From: Clostridiales bacterium
Lineage (GTDB): Bacteria; Bacillota; Clostridia; Oscillospirales; Oscillospiraceae
Direction: 5' to 3'
DNA length: 64,000 nt
NCBI GenBank assembly: GCA_014799475.1
Contig: JAAVHX010000043.1
Coordinates: 18,078 to 82,077 of the forward strand
Shown here: in pieces, positions 8,764 to 16,144 of the stretch
How positions within the stretch are numbered: position 1 is the stretch's first letter
Layout of the letters: the number at the start of each line of letters is the position of its first letter
The notes under the pieces: model-generated
The model's database searches: none
The model's input: only the letters and a program-made list of their open reading frames with translations
Told to the model about the DNA's origin: nothing
Made by a program: the position numbers and the translations under genes

Positions 8764-9651
8764 TCAACTAAATAGTCGAAAGAAGAAGAAGCTCGAGTGA
8801 GCCACCGACATCGCTAGGCAGACCCCGCTGGTGATCAGGGCCTTGTTGCCGGGATTGCCCCTGCTCTTGCCGTCAATCGCAAACATCAGGCCAACCAAAC
8901 AGACCCCCACGCCGGAGAGGGGGACGAAGATGTCGAGGACCAGGCCGCCGATCGAGAACCCGACCGACACGATGCCACGCACACCAACCGCCCTTTTGCC
9001 GATCAGCCTGTCAATGCCGGGGTTCTCAGCTTCCACCTTGCGGGCCAACGGAATGATGAATCGCTTAAAAGCTATACACTCATTTGCCTGAAGGATGTTC
9101 ATGGGCAGGTATTTGCTGCTGTTCAGGTTTTCGGCATCAACGCAGATCCGAGCGATGACGCCGCCTTGCTTGTCCACCAGCGTGGTCTCCACCCGCTGTA
9201 TCATGCCATTCTTTTCCTTGACGGCCGCTGAGACCTTGCCCAGCCTGTTCGGGGTCAGCACCAAAGGCGCACCGATTTGGATGTTATGGGTATCCTTGTC
9301 GATTTTCAGCGGAAAGACCCAGAGCGTTTTGCCCTTGAAGGCCACCGCGTACCGGTAATAGGTGGTCGTGTGCGTCGTGCGGGTGTTCCGCCTAACGTGA
9401 TTTACATCCTCCGCGTAGTCATAGCTGTGCTGCATATCCTCCCAGTGCGCATAGGCAATTTGCGCGTCCTGCGCGTCGGGGGGCAGAGCGCTCTGTACCG
9501 CGCGGCGAACGTTCTCAAGATCCTCGCCGGCTGCGGCTATTTGGCGGTTCACGTTTTTCTCGTTATTTTTGTAGATCCTGTAAACGGCGTATCCAATAAT
9601 AATGATGCAGATCCGGAAAATAAACGAAATGATATTGCCTGTCGCGATCAC
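8764..9651 (-). CDS. hypothetical membrane protein
   Basis: I do not recognise a family. The 295-residue product has one N-terminal transmembrane helix (ISFIFRICIIIIGYAVYRIY), a long soluble middle (~residues 30-215) rich in charged residues and a YYRYAVAFKGKTLWVFPL strand-like stretch, then two C-terminal helices (IVSVGFSIGGLVLDIFVPL and VGVCLVGLMFAI) and a last hydrophobic tail. The longest frame begins at TTG 9672, but GTG 9651 sits about 8 nt after GAGGGGG and is the better start. The middle may be a PH-like domain facing the cytoplasm; that is only a guess. Confidence 0.6.
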   Translation of the reverse strand: MIATGNIISFIFRICIIIIGYAVYRIYKNNEKNVNRQIAAAGEDLENVRRAVQSALPPDAQDAQIAYAHWEDMQHSYDYAEDVNHVRRNTRTTHTTTYYRYAVAFKGKTLWVFPLKIDKDTHNIQIGAPLVLTPNRLGKVSAAVKEKNGMIQRVETTLVDKQGGVIARICVDAENLNSSKYLPMNILQANECIAFKRFIIPLARKVEAENPGIDRLIGKRAVGVRGIVSVGFSIGGLVLDIFVPLSGVGVCLVGLMFAIDGKSRGNPGNKALITSGVCLAMSVAHSSFFFFRLFS

Positions 9652-9800
9652 GCTGATGCCCCCTCGGTGCAAAAAATAGTACCGATTTAACTATATCACA
9701 TATCATGACAGATTTCCAGACAAACGCCAATAATTCCTGGAGTGATCTGGCCGTTTTAAGCCTCCATCAGTGCTTGTCTGAAGCGTTCCATTTGAGCATG

Positions 9801-9832
9801 AAAAAAGCGCGATTTGACATCGCGCTTTTTTG
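9801..9832. terminator. bidirectional rho-independent terminator
   Basis: A6-GCGCGAT, a 5-nt loop, ATCGCGC-T6. It works in both directions between the unknown membrane gene and the small minus-strand gene. Confidence 0.85.
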
Positions 9833-9918
9833 GTGTTGAATTGTGCCATTTTCGAGCTAAAATAAAAACGCCCCAAACGGGACGAGTTAAATCTTGGACC
9901 TTTGAAATTCCGTTTGGC

Positions 9919-9999
9919 TCAGCGGTCGCTGGGAACGGTAGTCTCTCCGGCGAAGATCAACTCGTCGATATCAACGGGCGCGGAATAGAAGACCTTCAT
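9919..9999 (-). CDS. 26-residue small protein with its own promoter
   Basis: A 26-codon frame beginning MKVFYSAPVDIDEL. It has an excellent GGAGGT Shine-Dalgarno 7 nt before the ATG and a near-consensus promoter just upstream on the same strand. It is acidic with a single aromatic-rich start. It resembles in style the many short Clostridia ORFs with a Y-x-x-P-x-x-E/D-like start, for which I know no proven function. Downstream, CCAAACGG/CCGTTTGG arms flank about 30 nt and are followed by a T-rich run (9858-9920), a possible terminator. It could be a peptide precursor, a small membrane-associated regulator or a leader peptide; no maturation enzyme is adjacent. Confidence 0.6.
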   Translation of the reverse strand: MKVFYSAPVDIDELIFAGETTVPSDR

Positions 10000-10030
10000 T
10001 TTGATCACCTCCATGATTTATTTCTTGTTT

Positions 10031-10059
10031 ATTATAGCAATATTCTTTTGATTTGTAAA
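10031..10059 (-). promoter_or_regulatory. sigma-A promoter of the 26-codon gene
   Basis: On the minus strand TTTACA (10059-10054), 17-bp spacer, TATAAT (10036-10031), about 30 nt upstream of the small ATG. Confidence 0.8.
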
Positions 10060-10116
10060 GGGGTTTTTGTAAAAAATTTCAAAGCATTATTTGGAAATCC
10101 CTCAAGCAAAAAATGC

Positions 10117-10145
10117 TTGCATTTTCCATCTGTGTCTGATATAAT
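10117..10145 (+). promoter_or_regulatory. promoter of tRNA-Gly
   Basis: TTGCAT (10117-10122), 17 bp, TATAAT (10140-10145); the tRNA begins 12 nt after the -10 box. Confidence 0.8.
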
Positions 10146-10156
10146 ACAATACACTT

Positions 10157-10230
10157 GCGGGTGTAGTTCAATGGTAGAATGTCAGCTTCCCAAGCTGAAC
10201 ACGGGGGTTCGATTCCCCTCACCCGCTCCA
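10157..10230 (+). tRNA. tRNA-Gly (anticodon CCC)
   Basis: 74 nt including encoded CCA. Acceptor GCGGGTG pairs with CACCCGC. The anticodon stem TCAGC/GCTGA closes the loop TTCCCAA, placing CCC at positions 34-36. The T-arm has GGTTCGATTCC. It reads GGG codons. Confidence 0.93.
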
Positions 10231-10231
10231 G

Positions 10232-10283
10232 GGCAGCCGAAGGCTGCCGGGACCGGTCGTTCGCTGGGTAGCCGAAGGCTACC
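10232..10283. repeat. two tandem related hairpins downstream of tRNA-Gly
   Basis: GGCAGCCGAAGGCTGCC (10232-10248) and GGTAGCCGAAGGCTACC (10267-10283), 35 bp apart. They differ at both sides of one base pair, C-G in the first and T-A in the second, which preserves the stem. Each is followed by GGGAC and GTCGTTCG. Confidence 0.75.
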
Positions 10284-10374
10284 GGGACAGTCGTTCGGCG
10301 AAGCCAAATGATGTCCCTTTAGTGAATAACGATCCCCTATTGAGCCAAATTGGAGTAAGCGCTGCTTGCTCCGC

Positions 10375-10412
10375 TTACAGGTGACCCGTTTGAGGGGTCA
10401 CCTGTAAATTTT
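10375..10412. terminator. rho-independent terminator-like hairpin
   Basis: TTACAGGTGACCC pairs with GGGTCACCTGTAA and is followed by ATTTTTATT. The preceding GTAAGC...GCTTAC (about 10355-10378) could compete with the first arm, so an attenuator is possible. The methyltransferase gene starts 19 nt later. Confidence 0.75.
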
Positions 10413-10430
10413 TATTAGGGGGAGATCAAT

Positions 10431-11228
10431 ATGGACTTCAACGACGTCTATCAGATAAAAGATGAGATCGAACAGATTCAGAAAACCTATGAGCTGTTTG
10501 ACGAGGACAGCCGCCTGAACAGCTCAAAGGCCGCGCGGGTGGAGTTTTTGACCACGACCCGGTACATTGAGCGCTATTTGAAGCCTGGCTCCAGTATTCT
10601 GGACATAGGGGCCGGAGCGGGGGAATACAGCCTTTATTTTGCGAGAAAGGGATACAAGGTGCGCGCGCTGGAGCTGGCGGATAACAACATCAGGGCGTTC
10701 CGCAAAAAGGTCAGGCCGGAGGACGAGATCGAGCTTGTGCAGGGGAACGCAGTGGATTTAAGTCGGTATGAGGACGAGAGTTTTGACGCTGTTTTTCTGT
10801 TTGGGCCGCTGTACCATCTGCACAAAGAGGAGGATAAGCTGCGGTGCATCACGGAGGCCAAGCGCGTCTGCAAGCCCGGCGGCAAGCTCTTTTTTGCCTT
10901 CATTTCCAATGATATGGTCATCTTGACCGAGTTTTCCTACCGCCGCAGCTATTTTGCGGATGGCGACTATGATAAGGATACCTTTAAGCTGGACGACTTC
11001 CCGTTTGTATTCCACACGGTGGACGAGTGCCGCGGGCTGCTCCGGGACGGCGGCGTCCACATCCTCCATGAGGTGGCGGCTGACGGCGTCAGCGAGCTGA
11101 TGGCGGATCGGATCAACGCCATGGATGACGAGAGCTACGCCCAATATCTGAGATACCACGCGTACATCTGCGAAAAGCCGGAGCTGCTGGGCATGACCAA
11201 CCATCTGCTATTTGTGGGAGAAAAGTAA
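10431..11228 (+). CDS. class I SAM-dependent methyltransferase
   Basis: A 265-residue Rossmann-fold methyltransferase. Motif I is SSILDIGAGAGEYSLYFA (~residues 54-71), the acidic end of strand 2 is VRALELADNN, post-motif II is VQGNAVDL, motif IV is FDAVFLFGPLYHL and post-motif IV is AKRVCKPGGKLFFAFI. It resembles small-molecule methyltransferases of the UbiE/type 11 class; the substrate cannot be told from sequence. A GGGGGAG Shine-Dalgarno precedes ATG 10431. It is followed after 37 bp by a DinB-like gene, probably the same transcript. Confidence 0.85.
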   Translation: MDFNDVYQIKDEIEQIQKTYELFDEDSRLNSSKAARVEFLTTTRYIERYLKPGSSILDIGAGAGEYSLYFARKGYKVRALELADNNIRAFRKKVRPEDEIELVQGNAVDLSRYEDESFDAVFLFGPLYHLHKEEDKLRCITEAKRVCKPGGKLFFAFISNDMVILTEFSYRRSYFADGDYDKDTFKLDDFPFVFHTVDECRGLLRDGGVHILHEVAADGVSELMADRINAMDDESYAQYLRYHAYICEKPELLGMTNHLLFVGEK

Positions 11229-11265
11229 CCTCAACTGGTATTTGCCAACGGAACGAGGTGAGAAT

Positions 11266-11973
11266 ATGAAGATAATATGCGCCTGGGAGCACAATGGGGA
11301 CGACACGCTGCTGCACGCGGTCAACTGTGTGGGAGCCTATGCCCGGGGGGCAAACAGGGGACAGGCGCTGGAGAAACTGCCGAAGGAGATCATGTCCTAC
11401 CTGCGCTGGAGTGGGGAGCCGGTTCCCGAGCGCGTTGAAATTGAGGTTGTCCAGGAAAAGGCCAGTAATCTTCAGATCGCGGATGCTGATTCGGACATCC
11501 TGTTCGAGGAGGAGTGTGCGCCGCTGTCAGAGGAGGCATATTTGAGGCTGAAGGCGCTGGCGCTGAAATCCGCCGAGGATTTTCACGCGCTGTACGCCTC
11601 CATTCCAGATAAAAATGCCAGCTGTCTGCCGGAGCGGAACACCTTTTACGGTGCTGTCCCCCGGACGGCCCAGGAGATGTATGAGCATACCAAAAACGTG
11701 AATTCCTATTATTTCGGCGAGATCGGTGTGGACGTGGACAACGCCGGCACCATCCTGGAATGCCGCCGGAGGGGATTTGCGCTTCTGGAGCAGTCTGTCG
11801 GTTTTTTGCAGGCTCCTGCCGTTGTGGGCAGTTATGATGAGCTGTGGTCTGTCGGAAAGGTGCTGCGCCGCTTTATTTGGCATGACCGGATCCACGCCAA
11901 GGCGATGTATCGGATGGCGGTGCGCACCTTTGGAAAATATGCGCTCAGAAATCCCTTCCAATTTGATGAATGA
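11266..11973 (+). CDS. DinB-like (four-helix bundle) protein
   Basis: The 235-residue product starts at ATG 11266 after GAGGTGAG. The N-terminal ~80 residues look like a small alpha/beta domain (MKIICAWEHNGDDTLLHAVN). The C-terminal half has helical segments consistent with the DinB/DUF664 metal-binding bundle: EEAYLRLKALALKSAEDFHALY, AQEMYEHTKNVNSYYFGEIG and KVLRRFIWHDRIHAKAMYRM, with His residues spaced as possible metal ligands (H in YEHTK, H-x-x-x-H in WHDRIH). Homologues may be thiol-dependent transferases. The assignment is by pattern only. Confidence 0.6.
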   Translation: MKIICAWEHNGDDTLLHAVNCVGAYARGANRGQALEKLPKEIMSYLRWSGEPVPERVEIEVVQEKASNLQIADADSDILFEEECAPLSEEAYLRLKALALKSAEDFHALYASIPDKNASCLPERNTFYGAVPRTAQEMYEHTKNVNSYYFGEIGVDVDNAGTILECRRRGFALLEQSVGFLQAPAVVGSYDELWSVGKVLRRFIWHDRIHAKAMYRMAVRTFGKYALRNPFQFDE

Positions 11974-12019
11974 CGCTTCGGCTGGAGACCCGGGTCTTAT
12001 ATATCCGGGCCTTCGGTTT

Positions 12020-12048
12020 GCATAAAATCCTGTCCCCGGACATACAGT
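12020..12048 (+). promoter_or_regulatory. sigma-E-type (mother-cell sporulation) promoter
   Basis: GCATAAA (12020-12026), 14 bp, CATACAGT (12041-12048). This matches the Bacillus/Clostridium sigma-E consensus KMATAWW-N14-CATACAnT at every defined position and lies directly upstream of the spoIVF-like pair, a sigma-E operon in B. subtilis. Confidence 0.8.
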
Positions 12049-12081
12049 ATTCCAGACTGTGTGGACAAGGAGGGAATGCGT

Positions 12082-13089
12082 GTGGACGGGGCATCCAGGT
12101 ACGTCGCGAGGAGCAGAGGAAGGGGATCCGCGCAGAGGGCAAGGCGGCGCCCTGCTCAGGGCAGCGGAGCGGAAGGGGATCGGCGCAGGCTCATTCAACT
12201 GGTGGTCAGCCTGGTCTTGTTCCTGCTGGTGTACATTGGCCGGGGCGTATTCCCCGCGCAGCTGGAGATGTGGAGAACCGCCGCGTCCGCCAATGTGGAC
12301 TTTAAGGCGGTTTTCCAGCAGTTTGGCTCCGCCCTGTCCCAGGGGAAACCGCTGCAAGGGGCGTTGGAGGTGCTGTGTGTCGAGCTGCTGGGCGGTGAGG
12401 TACAGGAAGCGGAGCCGCCTCACGCTCCTTCCTTAGAGCAAAGGCAGTCTGTGGTCATGCTGAGCCAGACTCCGGGCGGAGGATTGGCCTATTGGAATGA
12501 GCACGGCATATTTGCCGGGATCAGCGTTCCGCAAAATAGGGACGAGCCAACGGTCGATGAACCTGCTCCCAGTGAACCGGGACCCAGCGAGCCGGAGCCC
12601 AGTGAGCCCGTTGTGGTGACGGCGATGGCCCAGGAATACACCGACGACGGCGTAAAGCTGCCCAGGAATGTGAGCTTAGCGTTCTATGAGCTGGGGCTCA
12701 GCGAGACTGTGGTGCCTGTGTCCGGAACAGTGACCTCCGGCTTTGGCTATCGGGATCATCCGGCCAGCGGGGTCTACGAATTCCATCTTGCGCTGGATAT
12801 TGGCGCGGAGGAGGGAACCGAAATTGGGGCCTTTGCTGACGGTGTGGTGGAATATATCGGAACCAGCGACGAGTTCGGCAACTATTTAAAGATCAGCCAT
12901 GACAACAATGTCAGTACCTTCTATGCCCATTGCAGTAAGCTCTTGGTTCATAAGGGGGATCAGGTGACCTGTGGCCAGACCGTCGCGCTGGTGGGGCAGA
13001 CGGGCAACGCCACCGGCCCCCATCTTCATTTGACCATTGAAAAAGACAACATCCGTTTGGACCCGGCATACTATGTGGACTTGTCATGA
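12082..13089 (+). CDS. spoIVFA: SpoIVFA-like M23 (LytM) domain membrane protein
   Basis: In B. subtilis SpoIVFA tethers and inhibits the SpoIVFB protease in the outer forespore membrane. Here an Arg-rich cytoplasmic N-terminus is followed by one membrane helix (LIQLVVSLVLFLLVYIGRGVF), a linker with Pro/Glu/Ser repeats (PSEPGPSEPEPSEP), and a C-terminal M23 peptidase domain with HLALD, YAHCSKL and GPHLHLT, so the zinc ligands appear intact. Frames extend to GTG 12061, but the sigma-E promoter predicts transcription from about 12055, and AAGGAGGG at 12067-12074 best fits GTG 12082 (ATG 12076 is too close). spoIVFB follows. Confidence 0.82.
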   Translation: MDGASRYVARSRGRGSAQRARRRPAQGSGAEGDRRRLIQLVVSLVLFLLVYIGRGVFPAQLEMWRTAASANVDFKAVFQQFGSALSQGKPLQGALEVLCVELLGGEVQEAEPPHAPSLEQRQSVVMLSQTPGGGLAYWNEHGIFAGISVPQNRDEPTVDEPAPSEPGPSEPEPSEPVVVTAMAQEYTDDGVKLPRNVSLAFYELGLSETVVPVSGTVTSGFGYRDHPASGVYEFHLALDIGAEEGTEIGAFADGVVEYIGTSDEFGNYLKISHDNNVSTFYAHCSKLLVHKGDQVTCGQTVALVGQTGNATGPHLHLTIEKDNIRLDPAYYVDLS

Positions 13090-13090
13090 G

Positions 13091-13663
13091 ATGCCGCGGG
13101 TGAAGATGAGCCCCGGCTTCCTGCTGATCCTGGGGCTGCTGTTCTGGCTGGATGAGGGGGTGGGACTGCTGCCCTGGGGGCTGCTGGCCTGCGCCCTCCA
13201 TGAACTGGGACATATGGCCGCTGCCGCCCTCTTTGGAGGATATGTAACGGAAATATCCTTTACAGTTATAGGGGCGGAAATGCGTTTGAATTACGATGAG
13301 CCGCTGACCTATGGTCAGGACAGCTTCGTGGCGCTGGCAGGGCCGGCGGTCAATCTGCTGTTTGGGGCCATCGCCCTCGCCATGGGCTGGCAGCTCGTGG
13401 CGGCGCTCACACTGGTGGTGGGCGCGTTCAATCTGCTGCCTGTCCTGCCGCTGGACGGGGGACGGGTCATATACGGCCTGCTGGCCGGAAGGCTGGATCC
13501 GGACTGGGCGGAGCGGTTGATGACGGCTTTGTCCGGCTGCCTGGTGGGCGCGCTGGTGGGGGTGGGTACGGTATGCGCGATCCACTACGCCAACGCGACC
13601 CTGCTTCTCACCGCCCTGTGGCTTCTGGCCGGTGTGCTGCGCCGCGGCGGGGAAGGGGCATAA
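13091..13663 (+). CDS. spoIVFB: site-2-type metalloprotease SpoIVFB
   Basis: Intramembrane zinc protease of family M50; in B. subtilis it cleaves pro-sigma-K in the mother cell. The 190-residue, multi-pass protein shows HELGH in ALHELGHMAAAALFGGY and the distal Asp motif NLLPVLPLDGGRVIYG. The ATG at 13091 begins just after the spoIVFA stop. It lacks the CBS domain of some homologues. Role in sigma-K activation here is inferred from family and neighbour. Confidence 0.88.
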   Translation: MPRVKMSPGFLLILGLLFWLDEGVGLLPWGLLACALHELGHMAAAALFGGYVTEISFTVIGAEMRLNYDEPLTYGQDSFVALAGPAVNLLFGAIALAMGWQLVAALTLVVGAFNLLPVLPLDGGRVIYGLLAGRLDPDWAERLMTALSGCLVGALVGVGTVCAIHYANATLLLTALWLLAGVLRRGGEGA

Positions 13664-13690
13664 AATTTCCCCGGAAATTGAAAAAAGTTC

Positions 13691-13719
13691 TTGCAAATTT
13701 CCCGCGCTTGTGGTAGACT
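13691..13719 (+). promoter_or_regulatory. promoter of rplS
   Basis: TTGCAA (13691-13696), 17 bp, TAGACT (13714-13719). The ~75-nt leader to the rplS ATG is GC-rich and could hold a short ribosomal-protein leader structure. Confidence 0.7.
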
Positions 13720-13799
13720 ACCTAAGTCTGAAAAGGGCGGTCCTCTGCGCGGCCACGGGCTTGGACGCATGAACGCCTGAAAATAGGAGGAAAATACAA

Positions 13800-14141
13800 A
13801 TGGAACTGCTTAAGCAATTCAGCGAGAAGTACATGAAGGACGAGGTTCCTTCCGTCAGTGTGGGCGACACCGTCCGGGTCCACATCCGGGTCAAGGAGGG
13901 CAGCCGCGAGCGTATCCAGGTGTTCGAGGGCACCGTCATCGCCAAGAAGCACGGCGGTGTGGAGGAGAGCTTCACCGTGCGCCGCATCTCTTACGGTGTT
14001 GGTGTGGAGAAGGTGTTCCCCCTGCACGCCCCCACCATTGAGAAGGTCGAGACCGTCCGCCGGGGCAAAGTCCGCCGGGCTAAGCTGTACTACCTGCGTG
14101 ACCGCGTGGGCAAGGCTGCTAAGGTCAAAGAGGATCTGTAA
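13800..14141 (+). CDS. rplS: 50S ribosomal protein L19
   Basis: L19 sits at the 30S-50S interface. The 113-residue protein shows [52 protein letters not shown] and the terminal [18 protein letters not shown] signature. It has AGGAGG upstream, its own promoter and a strong terminator. Confidence 0.98.
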   Translation: MELLKQFSEKYMKDEVPSVSVGDTVRVHIRVKEGSRERIQVFEGTVIAKKHGGVEESFTVRRISYGVGVEKVFPLHAPTIEKVETVRRGKVRRAKLYYLRDRVGKAAKVKEDL

Positions 14142-14151
14142 GAAGCGCAAT

Positions 14152-14181
14152 AAAAAAGGAGCGGGTGACCGCTCCTTTTTT
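14152..14181. terminator. rho-independent terminator after rplS
   Basis: A6-GGAGCGG, short loop, CCGCTCC-T6; symmetrical and so potentially bidirectional. Confidence 0.9.
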
Positions 14182-14283
14182 ATTGCAAACCGGAGAAAAG
14201 GTGGACGAGTTCTGCTTTCTGTGGTAAAATAATATCGTTTCAGTGGAAAACTGGGCAGAGTTATTAAAAGGGAGGACGGCCCA

Positions 14284-15135
14284 ATGAATATCCAGTGGTA
14301 TCCCGGACATATGACCAGGACCAGGCGGCAGATGGAAGAGGATGTAAAGCTGGTGGATCTGGTGGCCGAGGTGGTGGATGCCCGCATCCCCATATCCAGC
14401 CGCAATCCAGACATTGACGCCATTGTGGGGGATCGGCCCCGGCTGATCGTGTTCAACCGGGCGGATCAGGCGGATCCCGCCATGACGGCCCGCTGGATCG
14501 CTTGGTTCAAAGCAAAGGGCTATGGTGTGCTGGAGACAGACGCCAAGAGTGGCAAGGGAGTGGGGCAGTTCTCTGCCGCCGCGAAGAGCGTTTTAAAGGA
14601 CAAGCTGGCAGCGTGGAAGGCCAAAGGCCAGGTAGGCCGCCCCATCCGGGCCATGGTGGTGGGGGTGCCCAACGTGGGCAAGTCCACGTTTATCAATAAG
14701 GTGGCAAAGCGCAAATCCGCCAAGGCCAGCGACCGCCCGGGCGTCACCCGGGGCAAGCAGTGGGTGGGCGTGGACAGCGGCCTGGAGCTGCTGGACACGC
14801 CGGGCATCCTGTGGCCCAAATTTGAGGATGAAATCACTGGCCTTCATCTGGCGTTTACCGGGGCGGTGAAGGACGAGATAACGGACATGGAGGCTTTGGC
14901 CTGCGCTTTACTGGAGCTGCTGCGGGATCGCTACCCCAAGGCGCTGCGAGAGCGGTATAAGCTGGCGGAATTAGACGGGCTCCAGGGCTGGGAGCTTCTG
15001 GAGCAGGGCGCCCGGAAACGGGGGATGCTGATTTCCGGCGGTGAGGCGGATACGGAGCGGATGGCAAAGGTGCTTTTAGATGAGTTCCGAGGTGGAAAGC
15101 TTGGACGCTTTACACTGGAAGCGCCGGAAGATTGA
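14284..15135 (+). CDS. rbgA: ribosome biogenesis GTPase RbgA/YlqF
   Basis: Circularly permuted GTPase needed for late 50S assembly. The 283-residue protein opens with IQWYPGHMTRTRRQMEED. G4/G5-like elements (VFNRADQAD) come first, then the P-loop VGVPNVGKSTFINK, switch RPGVTRG and G3 LLDTPGILWPK, followed by the C-terminal RNA-binding domain. Gene order rplS-rbgA-rnhB is also found in B. subtilis. Confidence 0.96.
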   Translation: MNIQWYPGHMTRTRRQMEEDVKLVDLVAEVVDARIPISSRNPDIDAIVGDRPRLIVFNRADQADPAMTARWIAWFKAKGYGVLETDAKSGKGVGQFSAAAKSVLKDKLAAWKAKGQVGRPIRAMVVGVPNVGKSTFINKVAKRKSAKASDRPGVTRGKQWVGVDSGLELLDTPGILWPKFEDEITGLHLAFTGAVKDEITDMEALACALLELLRDRYPKALRERYKLAELDGLQGWELLEQGARKRGMLISGGEADTERMAKVLLDEFRGGKLGRFTLEAPED

Positions 15136-15157
15136 TGGTGGAAAGGGGAGAGGCGTC

Positions 15158-15763
15158 ATGCCCAGCTGGGAGCTGGAGCGCGCGGCCATGGCACAGGGCT
15201 GGGGCGCTGTGTGCGGATGCGATGAGGCGGGCGTTGGGCCGTTGGCCGGACGGGTATATGCGGCGGCGGTCATCCTGCCCGAGGGGTTGGAGCTCCCCTA
15301 TCTTAACGACTCCAAGCAGGTGACGGAAAAGCGCCGGGAGGTGCTGTTTGACCAAATTATCACCCAGGCGACAGCCTGGGCGGTTACCTGGGTAGAACCG
15401 GAGGAGATCGACAAGATCGACATCCTGAACAGCCGGATCAAGGCTATGCAGCAGGCCATCGACGCGCTGGCCCCCAAAGCGGATTACGCCCTGATTGACG
15501 GCAACCGGGATCATGGCAGCAAATGTGCCATTGCGATTGACCACAAACTCGTTGTAAAGGGAGATAGCTTGTCGGTTTCTATCGCCGCGGCGTCCATTTT
15601 GGCCAAAGTCAGCCGGGATCGGTACATGGGGGAGATGGCGGCGCTCTACCCCCAATATGAGTTTGAGCGCCACAAGGGTTATCCCACCCGGCGCCACTAT
15701 GAGCTGCTGCGGAAATTTGGGCCGTGCCCCATTCACCGCCGCACCTTTCTGAAAAATCTGTGA
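15158..15763 (+). CDS. rnhB: ribonuclease HII
   Basis: Removes ribonucleotides and RNA-DNA hybrids. The catalytic acids are seen in CGCDEAGVGPLAG (Asp-Glu), ALIDGNRDHG and IAAASILAKVSRDRYM, with GYPTRRHYELLRKFGPCPIHRRTF at the C-terminus. ATG 15158 is used, with GGGGAGAGG just upstream; the longer frame overlaps rbgA. 201 residues. Confidence 0.95.
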   Translation: MPSWELERAAMAQGWGAVCGCDEAGVGPLAGRVYAAAVILPEGLELPYLNDSKQVTEKRREVLFDQIITQATAWAVTWVEPEEIDKIDILNSRIKAMQQAIDALAPKADYALIDGNRDHGSKCAIAIDHKLVVKGDSLSVSIAAASILAKVSRDRYMGEMAALYPQYEFERHKGYPTRRHYELLRKFGPCPIHRRTFLKNL

Positions 15764-16131
15764 GCGGCGGCGGGCAGGCCCGTTTGCTGGGCCAGTGGGG
15801 CGAGGAGCGGGTGACGGAGAAACTGCGGCGCGAGGGCTGGACGATCGTGGCGCGCAACTTCCGCTGCCGCATGGGTGAGCTGGATATTGTGGCAAAAAAT
15901 GAACGATATCTGGCTTTTGTGGAGGTCAAACTGCGGAAAAACGATCAATTTGGATCCGCTTGCGAGGCGGTTACTTTGGCCAAACAGCGTAAGCTGCGCG
16001 CCGCCGCCCAGTTTTACTTAATGGGTCATCCCACAGAGCTTCAGCCCCGGTTTGATGTGGCGGAGGTATACGCGCCTCAGGGTATTCACACGGAAGGGCC
16101 GGACATATATTATATAGAGAACGCTTTTTAA
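15760..16131 (+). CDS. YraN family nuclease-like protein (UPF0102)
   Basis: Small PD-(D/E)xK-fold protein of unproven function found beside rnhB in many bacteria. Motifs are LLGQWGEERVTEKLRREGW, then the active-site-like GELDIVAKNERYLAFVEVKLR (Glu-x-x-Asp, Glu-x-Lys). GTG 15760 overlaps the rnhB stop (GTGA); the longer frame from 15724 lies inside rnhB. About 123 residues. Confidence 0.88.
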   Translation: MSGGGQARLLGQWGEERVTEKLRREGWTIVARNFRCRMGELDIVAKNERYLAFVEVKLRKNDQFGSACEAVTLAKQRKLRAAAQFYLMGHPTELQPRFDVAEVYAPQGIHTEGPDIYYIENAF

Positions 16132-16144
16132 TGGGGTGACGGCC

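Noticed and set aside
9814..10311. 165-codon plus-strand open frame
   Set aside because: It runs through the tRNA-Gly gene and opposite the small minus-strand gene; no coding features.
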